From NCBI GenBank assembly GCA_937139495.1, contig CAKZQC010000008.1, positions 1 to 64,000 of the forward strand: a stretch of 64,000 nt of DNA, read 5' to 3'. Positions 22,535 through 32,841 of the stretch are shown here, piece after piece. The notes below the pieces were generated by a model that worked only from the letters and a program-made list of their open reading frames with translations, did no database searches and was not told the DNA's origin. The position numbers and the translations under genes are program-made. This stretch comes from an uncultured Saprospiraceae bacterium (GTDB lineage Bacteria > Bacteroidota > Bacteroidia > Chitinophagales > Saprospiraceae). Within the stretch, counting starts at the first letter, position 1. Every line of letters begins with the position of its first letter.

Positions 22535-24632
22535 CTGCTCCTGTCGTACTGATGTCCGTGTAGCTAATTTTTAGCGTTTCGCATTGTTTTTTCCACTTTT
22601 GGATATTCCAATAGCTATTAGAAGCATCAAATAATAGATGTTGATACGTACAGAGGTCGTCCAGTTGTTGCAGATTTTTTAGTTTGGGATTGCCCGATAA
22701 CATAACATAATCTACTTCGATAGGAACATAACTTATTTGGTCTTGATAGTCTGCATTGACAATCAAGACCTTTTTTTGTCCTGTTGCCAACACTTGATGC
22801 TTGTAATAACAATAATCGTTGGTTAGCGTGTCATTTTCTAGCGTATGATTTGTCACAGACTGCACGCCCAAACTCCAAAGATGATTCTGTTGCAAGTATT
22901 GCAATGCTGGCGTTTGCAATAAAGCTTCTGAAGCAATATTGATTGCTTTATTTCCTTGTATCACCGTTAGCAGACTTTGTTTTCTGGCTTGATAAACAAC
23001 CAATTGATACTGTTGACTATTATTATATTGCTGTTGCAATTTGTAAGCTCCCCAACAAACCACGATCATTAGTGGCAACAAACTATGCTTGAGCTGTCGG
23101 CTCAATATCGTATAGGTAAACAACATCAGCACACCATACCCTACATAAACCTCCCAAGATTGCAACCAAAAACCTTCCCAAACAGCTGCGGGGAGCTTTT
23201 GGATGAGAAAAATAAGGCTATTCATTGCCCAAAGGGCATAATATAATAACGTTCCCAAAAGCGTACTCAAAATAGGAATCCAACTCAACGCTAACAAGGC
23301 GATACCTAACAGTAAAAGCACGCCAGCAGCAACTGTTACTACGATTCCTGAGAGCCAAAAGAAAACGGGAAATTGATGGAAGTAATACAAACCAACAGGC
23401 AAAGTAGCTAGCTGCGCCGCCAACGAAACCGCCAAACCACTCCATAATTTGTCTAATATAGTATGTTCAAAATAGAATAATCTATAGATTTTGGGGTGAT
23501 AATAGACGATGCCAATCAAGGCCAGATAAGACAATTGGAACCCTACTTGATAAATCAAACTACTATTGTAACACAGCAATAAAAAGGCAGAAGCTGCCAA
23601 CGAATTGTAGATATTAATCTGTCGCCCAAGGGCTTGACCAATCAAAATAAAGGAAAACATCGTCGCGGCTCGCAACACGGAAGCTGCCGCCCCTGTCAAC
23701 AACACGAAAGCCCATAAGGTGGCTAATGCCAAAAATAAACGCAGTTTTTTTCTTTTAGAATTGGTAATACCCAGCCGAGTCAGCAACCACAAAAGCATTC
23801 CGACCACAATCCCCACGTGCATACCTGACACCGCCAAAATGTGCATCGCTCCTGTGTCGGCGTAGGCATTTTTGATGTCTTGGCTCAGTTCATCTTTGGC
23901 ACCCAACAACAAGGCTATCGCTACTGCCTGTTCATTTTCGCCTTTTATATATTGCTTGAGCGTTTGCCGCAAATAGCTTTGTATCGCTTGCAATTGATAG
24001 GTCAACCAACTGCCATTTTCTTTTTTTGTAATTTGCCAATGAGCCGTAGGAATGTATGTTTGATGATAAATATGCTGTTGAGCATAATAGTTGGCGGCAT
24101 CAAAACCCATTGGGTTGGGTGGTGGTGGAATCTGTCGAATCGTCGATTGTAGCAGCAATTGATTGCCATAACGAAGATGAACACTGTTGGTATCCAAAGC
24201 AAAATAAGCAATTATTTTACCTTTGGTTGCTTGCCAATTGCCTGTACTATCTTGTAGTGCCTCTAGTTGAAGCGTCGTTCGTAGGCTTTTTTCATTAAGT
24301 TTAATCGTGCTAACTATCGTAGCTTTGTAGGTAAGACTACTATCCGACAAAGGTGCTTGAAGGAGGTGTTCCGGTTGGTAATGTTGGTCTTGTTGCGAAC
24401 TAACAACATAGCCTAGTTGACACAATACTAACGTAAGTGATATGCCCCATATCCGTACCAAACGCATACTTGGCGAACGAACTTGATAGAGAAGAAATAC
24501 CCCGACTCCACTAACAGCCAAGCTACTTCGTAGGATCGTATTGACAAAATCCGAATTGACATAAGGATAGACTAAAACCCCTAGCAGAAAAGGCAGTAAT
24601 AGCCTAACGAATGGAATTTTTTGCCAAGTCAT
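22494..24632 (-). CDS. comEC: ComEC/Rec2-family DNA-uptake channel
   Basis: The 712-residue inner-membrane protein is predicted to pass single-stranded DNA into the cytoplasm during natural transformation. The N-terminus has two or three TM segments, then an OB-fold-like periplasmic domain (about 95-195). The competence domain follows from about 225, with the conserved LLLGAKDELSQDIKNAYADTGAMHILAVSGMHVGIVVG motif region (split here by residues at 240-277), and then about eight TM segments. The C-terminal part (about 540-712) corresponds to the position of the lactamase-like domain, but no HxHxDH motif is visible, as in many Bacteroidota ComECs. Its 3' end overlaps rnd. Confidence 0.9.
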   Translation of the reverse strand: MTWQKIPFVRLLLPFLLGVLVYPYVNSDFVNTILRSSLAVSGVGVFLLYQVRSPSMRLVRIWGISLTLVLCQLGYVVSSQQDQHYQPEHLLQAPLSDSSLTYKATIVSTIKLNEKSLRTTLQLEALQDSTGNWQATKGKIIAYFALDTNSVHLRYGNQLLLQSTIRQIPPPPNPMGFDAANYYAQQHIYHQTYIPTAHWQITKKENGSWLTYQLQAIQSYLRQTLKQYIKGENEQAVAIALLLGAKDELSQDIKNAYADTGAMHILAVSGMHVGIVVGMLLWLLTRLGITNSKRKKLRLFLALATLWAFVLLTGAAASVLRAATMFSFILIGQALGRQINIYNSLAASAFLLLCYNSSLIYQVGFQLSYLALIGIVYYHPKIYRLFYFEHTILDKLWSGLAVSLAAQLATLPVGLYYFHQFPVFFWLSGIVVTVAAGVLLLLGIALLALSWIPILSTLLGTLLYYALWAMNSLIFLIQKLPAAVWEGFWLQSWEVYVGYGVLMLFTYTILSRQLKHSLLPLMIVVCWGAYKLQQQYNNSQQYQLVVYQARKQSLLTVIQGNKAINIASEALLQTPALQYLQQNHLWSLGVQSVTNHTLENDTLTNDYCYYKHQVLATGQKKVLIVNADYQDQISYVPIEVDYVMLSGNPKLKNLQQLDDLCTYQHLLFDASNSYWNIQKWKKQCETLKISYTDISTTGAVIENIGYNPALVE

Positions 24633-24835
24633 GGAAGGGAATATTGAGAAAATATAGAGTTGAATTACTTGCTATTCTCAATATAAGTACATTTTGATAA
24701 AAATAGACTTTATTACCAATAAAAAATGCTTAATACAACAGCTGTCTTTGTGCAACATCGTTCTATTAAGCATTTTGCGTAATTATAAAATTGTTATTTA
24801 TAGCATCTAGCAGCAACATGGTCTTATTTAAAGCA

Positions 24836-24890
24836 ACGCTGACTTTCGTTCTACTCCAAAAAATAATGCTCGCTAAAAAATATCCATTTC
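24836..24890 (+). repeat. Dispersed ~54-nt repeat, copy 1
   Basis: From about 24830 the sequence aligns at about 80% with 39460-39513: A-rich start, ACGCT.ACTTTC, then TCC-A-run and GCTAAAAA. Both copies have the same orientation. The remaining part of the 269-nt gap before comEC contains an interrupted inverted repeat TGCTTAATA...TTAAGCA at 24728-24774. Confidence 0.6.
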
Positions 24891-24901
24891 TAAAATCCTT
24901 T

Positions 24902-26419
24902 CTAATAATCTTTCACTTCCAAGAAGGCTTGTCCTAGATAATCGACAATATCGCCTGCCGTCAAGCTTTCTTCGCTGTTGTCGAGTGCGGCTATATCTCC
25001 CGCTAAGCCATGTATATAGACCCCCAAAATACAAGCATCGAGTGGGCTATAATGTTGTGCCAGTAGGCTCGACAAAATACCTGTAAGTACATCGCCACTA
25101 CCAGCGGTTCCCATACCAGGGTTGCCCGTAGAGTTGAAAAAACAAGTGCCGTCAGGTGTAGCGATACAAGTATTAGCACCTTTCAGTATAATATACACTC
25201 CCAGTTCTTGTGCTTTGAGGCGTTGTAGCTGGAGTCGCTCAAAATTATTGTTTGGCTTGCCAAACATTCGTTCAAACTCCTTGGGGTGCGGTGTCAAAAT
25301 ACTTCCTTTAGGAATGTATTCAAACCAATCAGGACTCTGCCCTAATATATTGAGTGCATCAGCATCTAATACGGTAGGCGTATCTGTGTTTTTGAGGACG
25401 TAGCAGAGTGCATTTCTTGTTTTATTTTTGGTGCTCAGTCCACAGCCCATCGCAATAGTTGTGTACTTGGGCAAATCATAAACTCTAGTGAAGATGCGTT
25501 CATCTTCGTCCAAACTAACCATTGCTTCTGGCACCGTTGTTTGCATGACTTCGTAGCCACAGCTCGGCACATGCACCGTCACCAGTCCTACTCCTGTACG
25601 CAAACAAGCTTTGGTTGCCAAAATAGCAGCACCTAACTTGCCAAAACTTCCTGCTACCAACAAGGCGTGACCAAATACGCCTTTGTGGGCGAATTTATCC
25701 CGTGGCTTGTAAATTGTTCGGATAATATCTGACGTAATATAATAATAGGGCGTTTGTACTTCTTCGAGATATTGATGGTGCAATCCTATTGGTAAATGTA
25801 CAAAATTGCCAACATGGCAAAAGTTTTCAGGCAACAAAAAAGCTAACTTAGGATACTCAAACGTGCAAGTATATTGCACCTGAAGACAAGCACCCATGGT
25901 ATGGTCGTCCGCCAATACTCCTGTTGGAATATCTACCGCTACGGTTGTATTATTTGATTCATTCAAAAATTCAATAACTGCAGCCAAATCCCCATCTAAA
26001 GAGCGACTCAATCCAGAACCCAAAATAGCATCAATAATAATTTCGTCGGCATCAAAAACAGGCATATCGTCAACCGACTCAATCAACTTGAACGTCAATT
26101 GGTCGTCTTCAATAGATTGAATACGCTCCAAATTTGTTTCAAAATCGGAAGTGGAGCTTTCCAAAAAATTAAGTACAAAAACACCAACGTCGTATCCATG
26201 ACCATGCAGTAGTCTCGCAATTGCCAAACCATCGCCCCCATTATTGCCCTTACCACAGATGACCGAAACCATGTCGTGATCAGCTAACGGAAATTGTTCA
26301 ATAAACCAATCGACAAATACCATACTGGCACGTTCCATCAATTCAATAGAAGAAATAGGTTCGTGTTCGATGGTATAAGCATCTGCTTCACGCGTTTGTT
26401 GAGTGGTTAAAATTTTCAT
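24902..26419 (-). CDS. nnr: Bifunctional NAD(P)H-hydrate epimerase/dehydratase
   Basis: The protein repairs damaged hydrated NAD(P)H. The 505-residue product fuses the YjeF N-terminal epimerase (about 1-215) to the C-terminal dehydratase (about 225-500). The epimerase part shows VICGKGNNGGDGLAIARLLHG and DAILGSGLSR, then VDIPTGVLAD. The dehydratase part shows KGVFGHALLVAGSFGKLGAAILA, VLDADALNIL, LTPHPKEFERM and the nucleotide-site NSTGNPGMGTAGSGDVLTGI. Length and domain order match other bacterial fused NnrDE proteins. The lipoprotein gene upstream stops 8 nt before its start, so the two are probably co-transcribed. Confidence 0.95.
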   Translation of the reverse strand: MKILTTQQTREADAYTIEHEPISSIELMERASMVFVDWFIEQFPLADHDMVSVICGKGNNGGDGLAIARLLHGHGYDVGVFVLNFLESSTSDFETNLERIQSIEDDQLTFKLIESVDDMPVFDADEIIIDAILGSGLSRSLDGDLAAVIEFLNESNNTTVAVDIPTGVLADDHTMGACLQVQYTCTFEYPKLAFLLPENFCHVGNFVHLPIGLHHQYLEEVQTPYYYITSDIIRTIYKPRDKFAHKGVFGHALLVAGSFGKLGAAILATKACLRTGVGLVTVHVPSCGYEVMQTTVPEAMVSLDEDERIFTRVYDLPKYTTIAMGCGLSTKNKTRNALCYVLKNTDTPTVLDADALNILGQSPDWFEYIPKGSILTPHPKEFERMFGKPNNNFERLQLQRLKAQELGVYIILKGANTCIATPDGTCFFNSTGNPGMGTAGSGDVLTGILSSLLAQHYSPLDACILGVYIHGLAGDIAALDNSEESLTAGDIVDYLGQAFLEVKDY

Positions 26420-26427
26420 AGTTTATT

Positions 26428-27066
26428 TTATTCGTATTCGTCTTGTTGTTGTTCTATTATATACATATCCTTCCCAAAGGAATGAAAAAATTTTTCTCTC
26501 ATTTGCGTATAGGCAGGCTTGGATTCGTCAAATAAAATGAGGGCAAAACTGTATAATTCTGTTCCCATAATGACCAGTTGTGTATGCAGTGTAAAATCTT
26601 CGCCTGCGATTACGGCACGCATACCTTCATAGATTCCTTGACTCAAAAACGGTTCCGATACCTCTACTACTCCTTTGAGTGGTATCGCCATATCTTTCAG
26701 AATTTGCTGATAATAAACCTCTTTTTCGGGTCTATTTTCCATATCTAAAGCAAAATCAGGCTCTCGTTCCAAGTCTGCAATACTCACTAGTATCTCGTAC
26801 TTATTTCGTTTCAGTCGCCACTCTACACGCCCTGTTCTTTTTTTCTGTCGAGGTTCTCTAGGAAAACCAACATAATAGCCTTCATTCAAATTTACTTTAA
26901 TCCAATCCTTGGGTATCACCCCATCTCCTATCGTCAAAGTATCTTCTAGTATGGTTTCGGTTGCTTCCAAGGCTGCCATATCTTTATCTTCTTGGCTTTG
27001 TGATTGGCAACAGCACAACAGAAATATAAAACAACCACAAAGGAAAAAAGAAAAGCTATTTTTCAT
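26428..27066 (-). CDS. Putative lipoprotein of unknown function
   Basis: The 212-residue product has a cysteine-rich lipoprotein-type signal (FLCGCFIFLLCCCQSQSQ), lipidation likely at one of Cys 18-20. The body contains INLNEGYYVGFPREP-like and EVSEPFLSQGIYEGMRAVIAGEDFTLHTQLVI segments, suggesting an alpha/beta periplasmic domain. I do not recognise a family. It lies directly upstream of nnr (8-nt spacing) and may share its promoter; the functional link is unclear. Confidence 0.7.
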   Translation of the reverse strand: MKNSFSFFLCGCFIFLLCCCQSQSQEDKDMAALEATETILEDTLTIGDGVIPKDWIKVNLNEGYYVGFPREPRQKKRTGRVEWRLKRNKYEILVSIADLEREPDFALDMENRPEKEVYYQQILKDMAIPLKGVVEVSEPFLSQGIYEGMRAVIAGEDFTLHTQLVIMGTELYSFALILFDESKPAYTQMREKFFHSFGKDMYIIEQQQDEYE

Positions 27067-27111
27067 AACACAAGAACAGATCTAAATAGTAAAAAGGTAT
27101 TGCTTATAGTA

Positions 27112-27145
27112 AAGGTTACTTACGAATCTATTCGTAACAACTTCT
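27112..27145. repeat. Palindromic repeat around TACGAATCTATTCGTA, copy 1
   Basis: 27121-27145 matches the reverse complement of 34671-34695 at 22 of 25 positions, including the central palindrome. The remainder of this 229-nt gap is AT-rich, with a GTTAAAAAAG/CTTTTTAAC inverted repeat near 27169. Confidence 0.65.
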
Positions 27146-27295
27146 ACTATCCAAAGATAGACAGAAGTTGTTAAAAAAGACTTTTTAACAACATTTGTAT
27201 TTCTTTTTTGTTAGAAATAGTCTATTTTATGGCAGTCGTTTGAAGTAAAGTCGTCCAAAGCAATGAAATTGTTAAAAAAACTTCATTAGACATTA

Positions 27296-29131
27296 TTACA
27301 AAACACCATATAAATCACCTCCTTTTGCAAACAATTTATCGACACTTGCCTTTGTTTTGGCATCTACTTCTAGTGGCGGTGCATGATGTGGTTTGATTCG
27401 AGCATCAATAATCAATGCACCTCTACACCCCCAATGTTTAAATTCTACAAAACTATCCAGCCCATGAATATCATGCGATGGATTGGAACGAGTAAAGGTC
27501 ACCCATACAAAATTATTGAGCGTAGCCGTCACAAAATCACTGTCATCTACTACCAAAATTAATGGCACAGCATCAGAATCAAAATTACTTGCTATCGTTT
27601 GCTTTAGCTGCTCTATTTCTTGGTAGGCTTTGCCAATTTCTTGATACTTACTGGCTTGTATTGCCAATATTCCTTTTTGTACAAACTTAGGATTGGAGAA
27701 ACCTACTGGCAACTTGAAATCCTGTGGTAATTCTGCCTTCAAGGTTCTTTTCTTATCGCCACAACACGCCATCACTAGCTTGGAACCAGCATTCCAGCCA
27801 TCGCCCGAATAATCCAAGGTATCAATCGTTGTCTTTGTCTGAAAATGCAAATCTCTTGTCCAATCGATCCGCTCCAATACGTGGTGCATGAACTGTCGTA
27901 CATCGTGCGTATTCAAACTAGGGTCATCGCTTTGATCCGCTATAATCAGATATTTCGCCAACGTTGTTTGTCCTTTGCCTAGCAAGTGATTGGCAATCGT
28001 TAATATTTCTTCTGGTTTTTTTTCTCTAAACGGCATATAGCGTTCGCTCCCAATAGCCAACAACAGCGGGTGTACCCCTGCGGCATCTACGGCATTCACT
28101 TCCTTGAGCCCCGGAAACTCTTGTGGAGCCAATTCCTTGACTAATTCGTGTATCAAATAGCCAAAACTAGAATCTTCTGCGGGTGGACGACTTACGACCG
28201 AAAAATGCCATAAGGCATCTTTTCGATGATACACTTTATCGACTTCCATTACTGGAAAATCATGCTCCAAGCTATAGTATCCTAAATGATCTCCAAAAGG
28301 ACCTTCACGCATTTTTTTGTTCTTGACAATCGTACCTGTTATACAAAAATCGGCATCTGCCGACAACGTATGTCCGTCTTGCTGAAAGTATCGGAAGGCT
28401 CGTCCGTTGAGCAATCCCGCAAACGTCAATTCTGACAAATCTTCTGGCAAGGGCATGATTGCAGAAAAAGCATTGGAAGGTGGACCTCCTACAAAAACAC
28501 TTACCCGAAAAGGTTCATCTGTTTGATTGTAAGCGGTATGGTGCACCCCAATTCCTCGATGGAGTTGGTAATGTAGCCCTATTTCTTTGTTTCTTTCATA
28601 ATCGTTGCCACTCAACTGAATGCGATACATACCCAAGTTAGATTTCATAATATTGTTATCATTGGGAGCCATCGAAAAAACTTGCGGCAAGGTCACAAAT
28701 GCACCGCCGTCCATGGGCCAAGATTTGACTTGTGGCAACTTATCTATTGTCGTTTGTCCGTACGTTATCGGCTTACTAAATCTTGCCTTACGAGGCAATC
28801 CATTCAATGCAAAAAAAGGAGATTTCCAATAACGCCCTGGGTTTTTGAGGACTTGTATAGGGTCTATTTTGAGCTCAATGATTCGCTGTACTTGCTCCAT
28901 CGTATGACGGAACAAAAAGCGTGTTCTATCGGTCGTACCATATAGGTTCGAAACTGCCTGAAAAGGACTGCCTTTTACGTTTTCGAATAGAATAGCAGGA
29001 CCTTTGGCATCAAACACACGACGGTGTACTTCTGCCATTTCCAAGTCGGGGTCTAGTTCCGTTTTGATGCGCAACAACTGCCCACTTTTTTCTAAATCCT
29101 GTACCGCATGACGGAGACTTTTGTAGCTCAT
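27296..29131 (-). CDS. UbiD-family decarboxylase (menaquinone-type)
   Basis: The 611-residue product is a UbiD-family decarboxylase, which uses prenylated FMN made by a UbiX partner. Visible features include AILFENVKGS, the LGMYRIQLSGNDYERNKEIGLHYQLHRGIG block, VFVGGPPSNAFSAIMPLPE, and the catalytic E-R/E region KMREGPFGDHLGYYS. It ends with a domain containing LVVDDSDFVT and KHWGCRGALIIDARIKPHH. In organisms with the futalosine route, a UbiD homologue (MqnP/MqnL-like role) decarboxylates 1,4-dihydroxy-6-naphthoate. That role is inferred from mqnB in the same window. The alternative is another aryl-acid decarboxylase. Confidence 0.88.
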   Translation of the reverse strand: MSYKSLRHAVQDLEKSGQLLRIKTELDPDLEMAEVHRRVFDAKGPAILFENVKGSPFQAVSNLYGTTDRTRFLFRHTMEQVQRIIELKIDPIQVLKNPGRYWKSPFFALNGLPRKARFSKPITYGQTTIDKLPQVKSWPMDGGAFVTLPQVFSMAPNDNNIMKSNLGMYRIQLSGNDYERNKEIGLHYQLHRGIGVHHTAYNQTDEPFRVSVFVGGPPSNAFSAIMPLPEDLSELTFAGLLNGRAFRYFQQDGHTLSADADFCITGTIVKNKKMREGPFGDHLGYYSLEHDFPVMEVDKVYHRKDALWHFSVVSRPPAEDSSFGYLIHELVKELAPQEFPGLKEVNAVDAAGVHPLLLAIGSERYMPFREKKPEEILTIANHLLGKGQTTLAKYLIIADQSDDPSLNTHDVRQFMHHVLERIDWTRDLHFQTKTTIDTLDYSGDGWNAGSKLVMACCGDKKRTLKAELPQDFKLPVGFSNPKFVQKGILAIQASKYQEIGKAYQEIEQLKQTIASNFDSDAVPLILVVDDSDFVTATLNNFVWVTFTRSNPSHDIHGLDSFVEFKHWGCRGALIIDARIKPHHAPPLEVDAKTKASVDKLFAKGGDLYGVL

Positions 29132-29190
29132 ATTTTATATTTATTGGTATAACAGAACAAACACCTTATGATGTCGCTTCCATTATTAAA

Positions 29191-29198
29191 CAAAGATA
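29191..29198 (-). promoter_or_regulatory. -7 box of the ubiD-like gene
   Basis: Minus-strand TATCTTTG lies 60 nt upstream of the ATG at 29131. Confidence 0.6.
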
Positions 29199-29233
29199 TT
29201 GTTCTTGGGTTGACTCACAAGGCATTCTATTCC

Positions 29234-32200
29234 TTAAGTCACCGTTTCCAATGCTCTAAAGTCAACAGGCACTACCCGCGAAACGCCTTGTACCATTGTC
29301 ACGCCATACATAATATCGACCGCTTCCATTGTTTTTTTATTGTGTGTCACAATTATAAATTGCGAATTTTTAGAAAAGTCCTTTACAATGTTATTAAACT
29401 TCGCAATGTTTGCATCATCTAGCGGAGCATCAACTTCGTCAAAAATACAGAAAGGAGCAGGCTTGAGCAAGTAGAGCGAAAATAACAAAGCTGTAGCTGT
29501 CAGCGTTTTCTCTCCACCCGAAAGTTGATTAATCGAAAGTGGACGTTTACCTTTTGGTTTAGCAATAATATCTATACCAGATTCGAGGGGCGTTTCTGGA
29601 TTGGTCAACAACAAATCACAGGTATCATCTTCCAAAAACAGACTTCTAAAAACTTCTATAAAATGCTCCCGCACTTGATTGAATGCCTTCATAAACTGCT
29701 TGGTTGCTTTCGTTTCTATCTCTGCGATGGTATCCAAAAGATTCTTTTTGGCATCGTCCAAATCTGCTCTTTGTTTACGAATAACTTCATAACGCTCTTG
29801 GATTTCGTCGTAGGCTTCGATTGCCATCGGATTGATACTACCGTAATTCTGTAAGCGTGTCCGCAACTGATTGACATTTGATTCTAGTACCGACTCCTCA
29901 TATTCGGGATTCGGGCTTTCGTTAATCAAGTCGTTCATTTTGACTTCAAATTCTACATTTAGTCGCTCCGCAATCGTAGTCAATTGCAACTTCACTTCAT
30001 TGAACTTGCCTTCCAATTTGGCGATTAGCTGAACCAATTGGTTGTAATTGCGCTGTACTTCTCGCAACTCTTTCTCTGCCTGAGTAGCATTGCCACGCAC
30101 CTCAAAAAATTCTTTTTCGGCTATCGTTTGTGCATTCTGATAATCCTTTTTGAGCTCATACCATTCCGCCAATTGTACATTAACTTGCTTTATTTCCTCT
30201 TCCGTTTCCGAAAGATTACCACCTGATTCTTCTAGTAGTTTTTGGTCCGTTTTGTACTGGTCACGTAGTTCCTTGTATTGCTGATGGCTATAGTCCAGCT
30301 CTTTTTCTACTGCCGCAATCGTATTTTGTTGCTTGACTTGCTCGATGTGCATACGATTGTACGCACTAGACGTTTCCGACATTTGAGAAGCTATTTCCTG
30401 TACCGCGCTTCCTTTGTCTGCCATATCTCGTTGCAGGGTATTTTTTTGCTGTTGCAATGCCTGCAATTCTGTCCCAATAAGCTGCTGTCGCTCTGCTTGC
30501 TTTTGGGTTTGTGTCTGATAACTTTCTATCAGCGTTAAATTTTCAGTACGAAACTGCTCAAAACTATCTATTTTGGATTGTATCGCCACCGCTTGGCGAA
30601 TAATTTTATTGAGCTGCTGCTCTAGTTGTTGTATTTCTCGTTGGTAGTTTGCTTGACGCAATTGTTGTTGTGCTCGCTTCAAGTCTTGCACTTCTTGTTG
30701 CCATTTGGTCACCGTTACGGTTAACGTTTCTATTTGCTTTTCTAGCAATTCTAGATTCTTTTTTCTACCAATTTTTTTGCCCTCAAAAGCTCCCACATAG
30801 CCACCCTTGGTAGCAAACGGGCGTTGAATAAACTTGCCATCGAGTGTCAACCAAATTTTACCGTCAGTCAATTGTTCTTGTGCCAACGGTTTTTCCGTAA
30901 TATAGACATTGCTCAAAAGGTGCTGTGCCAAAGCACGATAAGGGGCGTCAAACTGCACAACATCTATTGCCGCTATGCCTTCTTCTGTGGCTGCGGTCGT
31001 GCTGTTTTCAGGAAATTGCTCTAGCAAAAAAAAGTTGGCTTTCCCTTTTTTATTAGCCTCCAATAATTCGATTGCCTTCAGTGCTTCCGCAAAATTCTGC
31101 ACCACGAAATAGCTCAAGTACTCTTCAAGGTAATTCTCAATAGCGGTACGATAAGTTGGTTCACAATAGAACAAATCCGATACGAGCGGAGCATTGTCCG
31201 CCCATGTTTTGTTCTTGCTCAAAAATTTGATGGATTCCGAAAAGCCTTCCATGTTTTCGACCAAACTTTTTAGCAGTTTAAATTCGTTGTTTTTGGAATC
31301 TAATTGTCGAGCAGTTTGTGCCAGCTGTTCGCTAGCGTCGTCGAGCTGTTGATTATTTTTTTCCAAATCTACCTTCCGCTTTTCCTCCTTATCTTTGAGT
31401 TGCTGCAAGGTGTGCTCTTCTGTTTTTTGTAGTTTTTGGAGTTGTACTGATTCAGCCGTTATTGCTTTTATTTCGGTGCTACGAGTCGCTATATTTTCTT
31501 GAATCCTATCTACATTTCGTTGAGCAGATTCTTGTTGATTTTGTAGTACTGCCTGCTCTTTTTCTAGCTGAAACAAAGCATTGTCTAGCTTCTTTTGTTC
31601 CATCACAAATTCCTCTAATTGAGCTTTGGTATTGCCATGCAATTGACGTACTTTTTCCAATGCAATTTTAGCATCTGCCAAATCGGAACTAACCGTCTTG
31701 CCAGCCTCAAAAGCTTTGTCCAAACGTTCGCTTTGGTTATCTATTTGCTCTTCGGTCTGTGTTAATCGTTTTTTGTTTTGGGCAATTCGCTCATCAAGTT
31801 GCGTCGTCGATTGTTGTATAAACAGCGTTTTTTGCGTCAGCATTTTGCTATCGTTTTCTTTGCCTTTTATCTTGCCGATAAGGCTACTCAACTGGCGTTG
31901 AGCTTGAGCGAGTTGTTGCTCTTTTTGGAGCGTCCCCGATTGGCTTTTTTCTACCGTCTTTTCGAGTGCCTGTATGGCTTTTTCTGCTGTTTTTTTATTT
32001 TCGCTTTCTGTTGTTATTTGGTTATCCAATGTCTTGTAGTCCGCTTTACAAGATGCTATTTTGAAATAAGAAAGCTCCAAACTGAACTTTCGGTACTCAT
32101 CTTTTAGCTCAAAATAAGCTTTGGCACGTTTTGCCTGTTTTTCTAAACTTTTTAGATTTTTTTCTATCTCAAAAACCAAATCTTCGACTCGTTCCAAGTC

Positions 32201-32758
32201 AGCCTCCGTACTTTTGAGTTTAGAGAGTGTTTCTTTTTTTCTAATCTTATATTTCGATACGCCTGCGGCTTGCTCAAATAATTTGGAGCGAGAGTTTTCC
32301 TTGTCGGCAAGTAAGTCATCGACCATACCGAGTGCTATAATCGCATAAGAATCCGACCCCATTCCTGTATCCGAAAGTAGATTGGCAATATCCTTCAAGC
32401 GACACTTGACACCATTGAGATAATAGGCACTAGAACCGTCCTTGAATAGCGTTCGCTTAATAGAAACCTGTTGGTATTCCATTGGCAACACGCCCTTATC
32501 ATTATCAAAAACCAGCGTCACTTCTGCCATTCCTGCCGCCTTCCTCGCCTTGGTTCCATTGAAGATAACCGAAGTCATGCTTTCAGAACGAAGTTGTTTT
32601 GTTTTTTGCTCGCCCAATACCCAGCGTATTGCATCTACAATATTGGATTTGCCACAGCCATTGGAGCCAACAACCCCAATTACATCTTCGCCAAAATTAA
32701 TAATTGTCCGATCGGCAAAACTCTTAAAACCTTTGATTTCTAAACTAACTAAACGCAT
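29234..32758 (-). CDS. smc: Chromosome segregation ATPase SMC
   Basis: SMC with ScpA/ScpB forms the condensin that organises and segregates chromosomes. The 1174-residue product has the expected layout. The N-terminal head has Walker A GSNGCGKSN at 31-39. Coiled coil 1 follows to about 490, with a hinge at about 500-660 (GFSESIKFLSKNKTW, RPFATKGGYVGAFEGKKIGRK). Coiled coil 2 runs to about 1010. The C-terminal head has the ABC signature LSGGEKTLTATALLF and Walker B APFCIFDEVDAPLDDAN. Length is within the usual 1150-1200. It has its own consensus promoter. Confidence 0.97.
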   Translation of the reverse strand: MRLVSLEIKGFKSFADRTIINFGEDVIGVVGSNGCGKSNIVDAIRWVLGEQKTKQLRSESMTSVIFNGTKARKAAGMAEVTLVFDNDKGVLPMEYQQVSIKRTLFKDGSSAYYLNGVKCRLKDIANLLSDTGMGSDSYAIIALGMVDDLLADKENSRSKLFEQAAGVSKYKIRKKETLSKLKSTEADLERVEDLVFEIEKNLKSLEKQAKRAKAYFELKDEYRKFSLELSYFKIASCKADYKTLDNQITTESENKKTAEKAIQALEKTVEKSQSGTLQKEQQLAQAQRQLSSLIGKIKGKENDSKMLTQKTLFIQQSTTQLDERIAQNKKRLTQTEEQIDNQSERLDKAFEAGKTVSSDLADAKIALEKVRQLHGNTKAQLEEFVMEQKKLDNALFQLEKEQAVLQNQQESAQRNVDRIQENIATRSTEIKAITAESVQLQKLQKTEEHTLQQLKDKEEKRKVDLEKNNQQLDDASEQLAQTARQLDSKNNEFKLLKSLVENMEGFSESIKFLSKNKTWADNAPLVSDLFYCEPTYRTAIENYLEEYLSYFVVQNFAEALKAIELLEANKKGKANFFLLEQFPENSTTAATEEGIAAIDVVQFDAPYRALAQHLLSNVYITEKPLAQEQLTDGKIWLTLDGKFIQRPFATKGGYVGAFEGKKIGRKKNLELLEKQIETLTVTVTKWQQEVQDLKRAQQQLRQANYQREIQQLEQQLNKIIRQAVAIQSKIDSFEQFRTENLTLIESYQTQTQKQAERQQLIGTELQALQQQKNTLQRDMADKGSAVQEIASQMSETSSAYNRMHIEQVKQQNTIAAVEKELDYSHQQYKELRDQYKTDQKLLEESGGNLSETEEEIKQVNVQLAEWYELKKDYQNAQTIAEKEFFEVRGNATQAEKELREVQRNYNQLVQLIAKLEGKFNEVKLQLTTIAERLNVEFEVKMNDLINESPNPEYEESVLESNVNQLRTRLQNYGSINPMAIEAYDEIQERYEVIRKQRADLDDAKKNLLDTIAEIETKATKQFMKAFNQVREHFIEVFRSLFLEDDTCDLLLTNPETPLESGIDIIAKPKGKRPLSINQLSGGEKTLTATALLFSLYLLKPAPFCIFDEVDAPLDDANIAKFNNIVKDFSKNSQFIIVTHNKKTMEAVDIMYGVTMVQGVSRVVPVDFRALETVT

Positions 32759-32809
32759 TCAATAGTGTTGTGGAAATTTTTGACTGTTTCCATTATTACA
32801 AAAAGTGAG

Positions 32810-32817
32810 CAAAGATA
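32810..32817 (-). promoter_or_regulatory. -7 box of smc
   Basis: Minus-strand TATCTTTG lies 51 nt upstream of the smc ATG. Confidence 0.6.
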
Positions 32818-32841
32818 AACATTCGGAGAACTATAAAAAAA

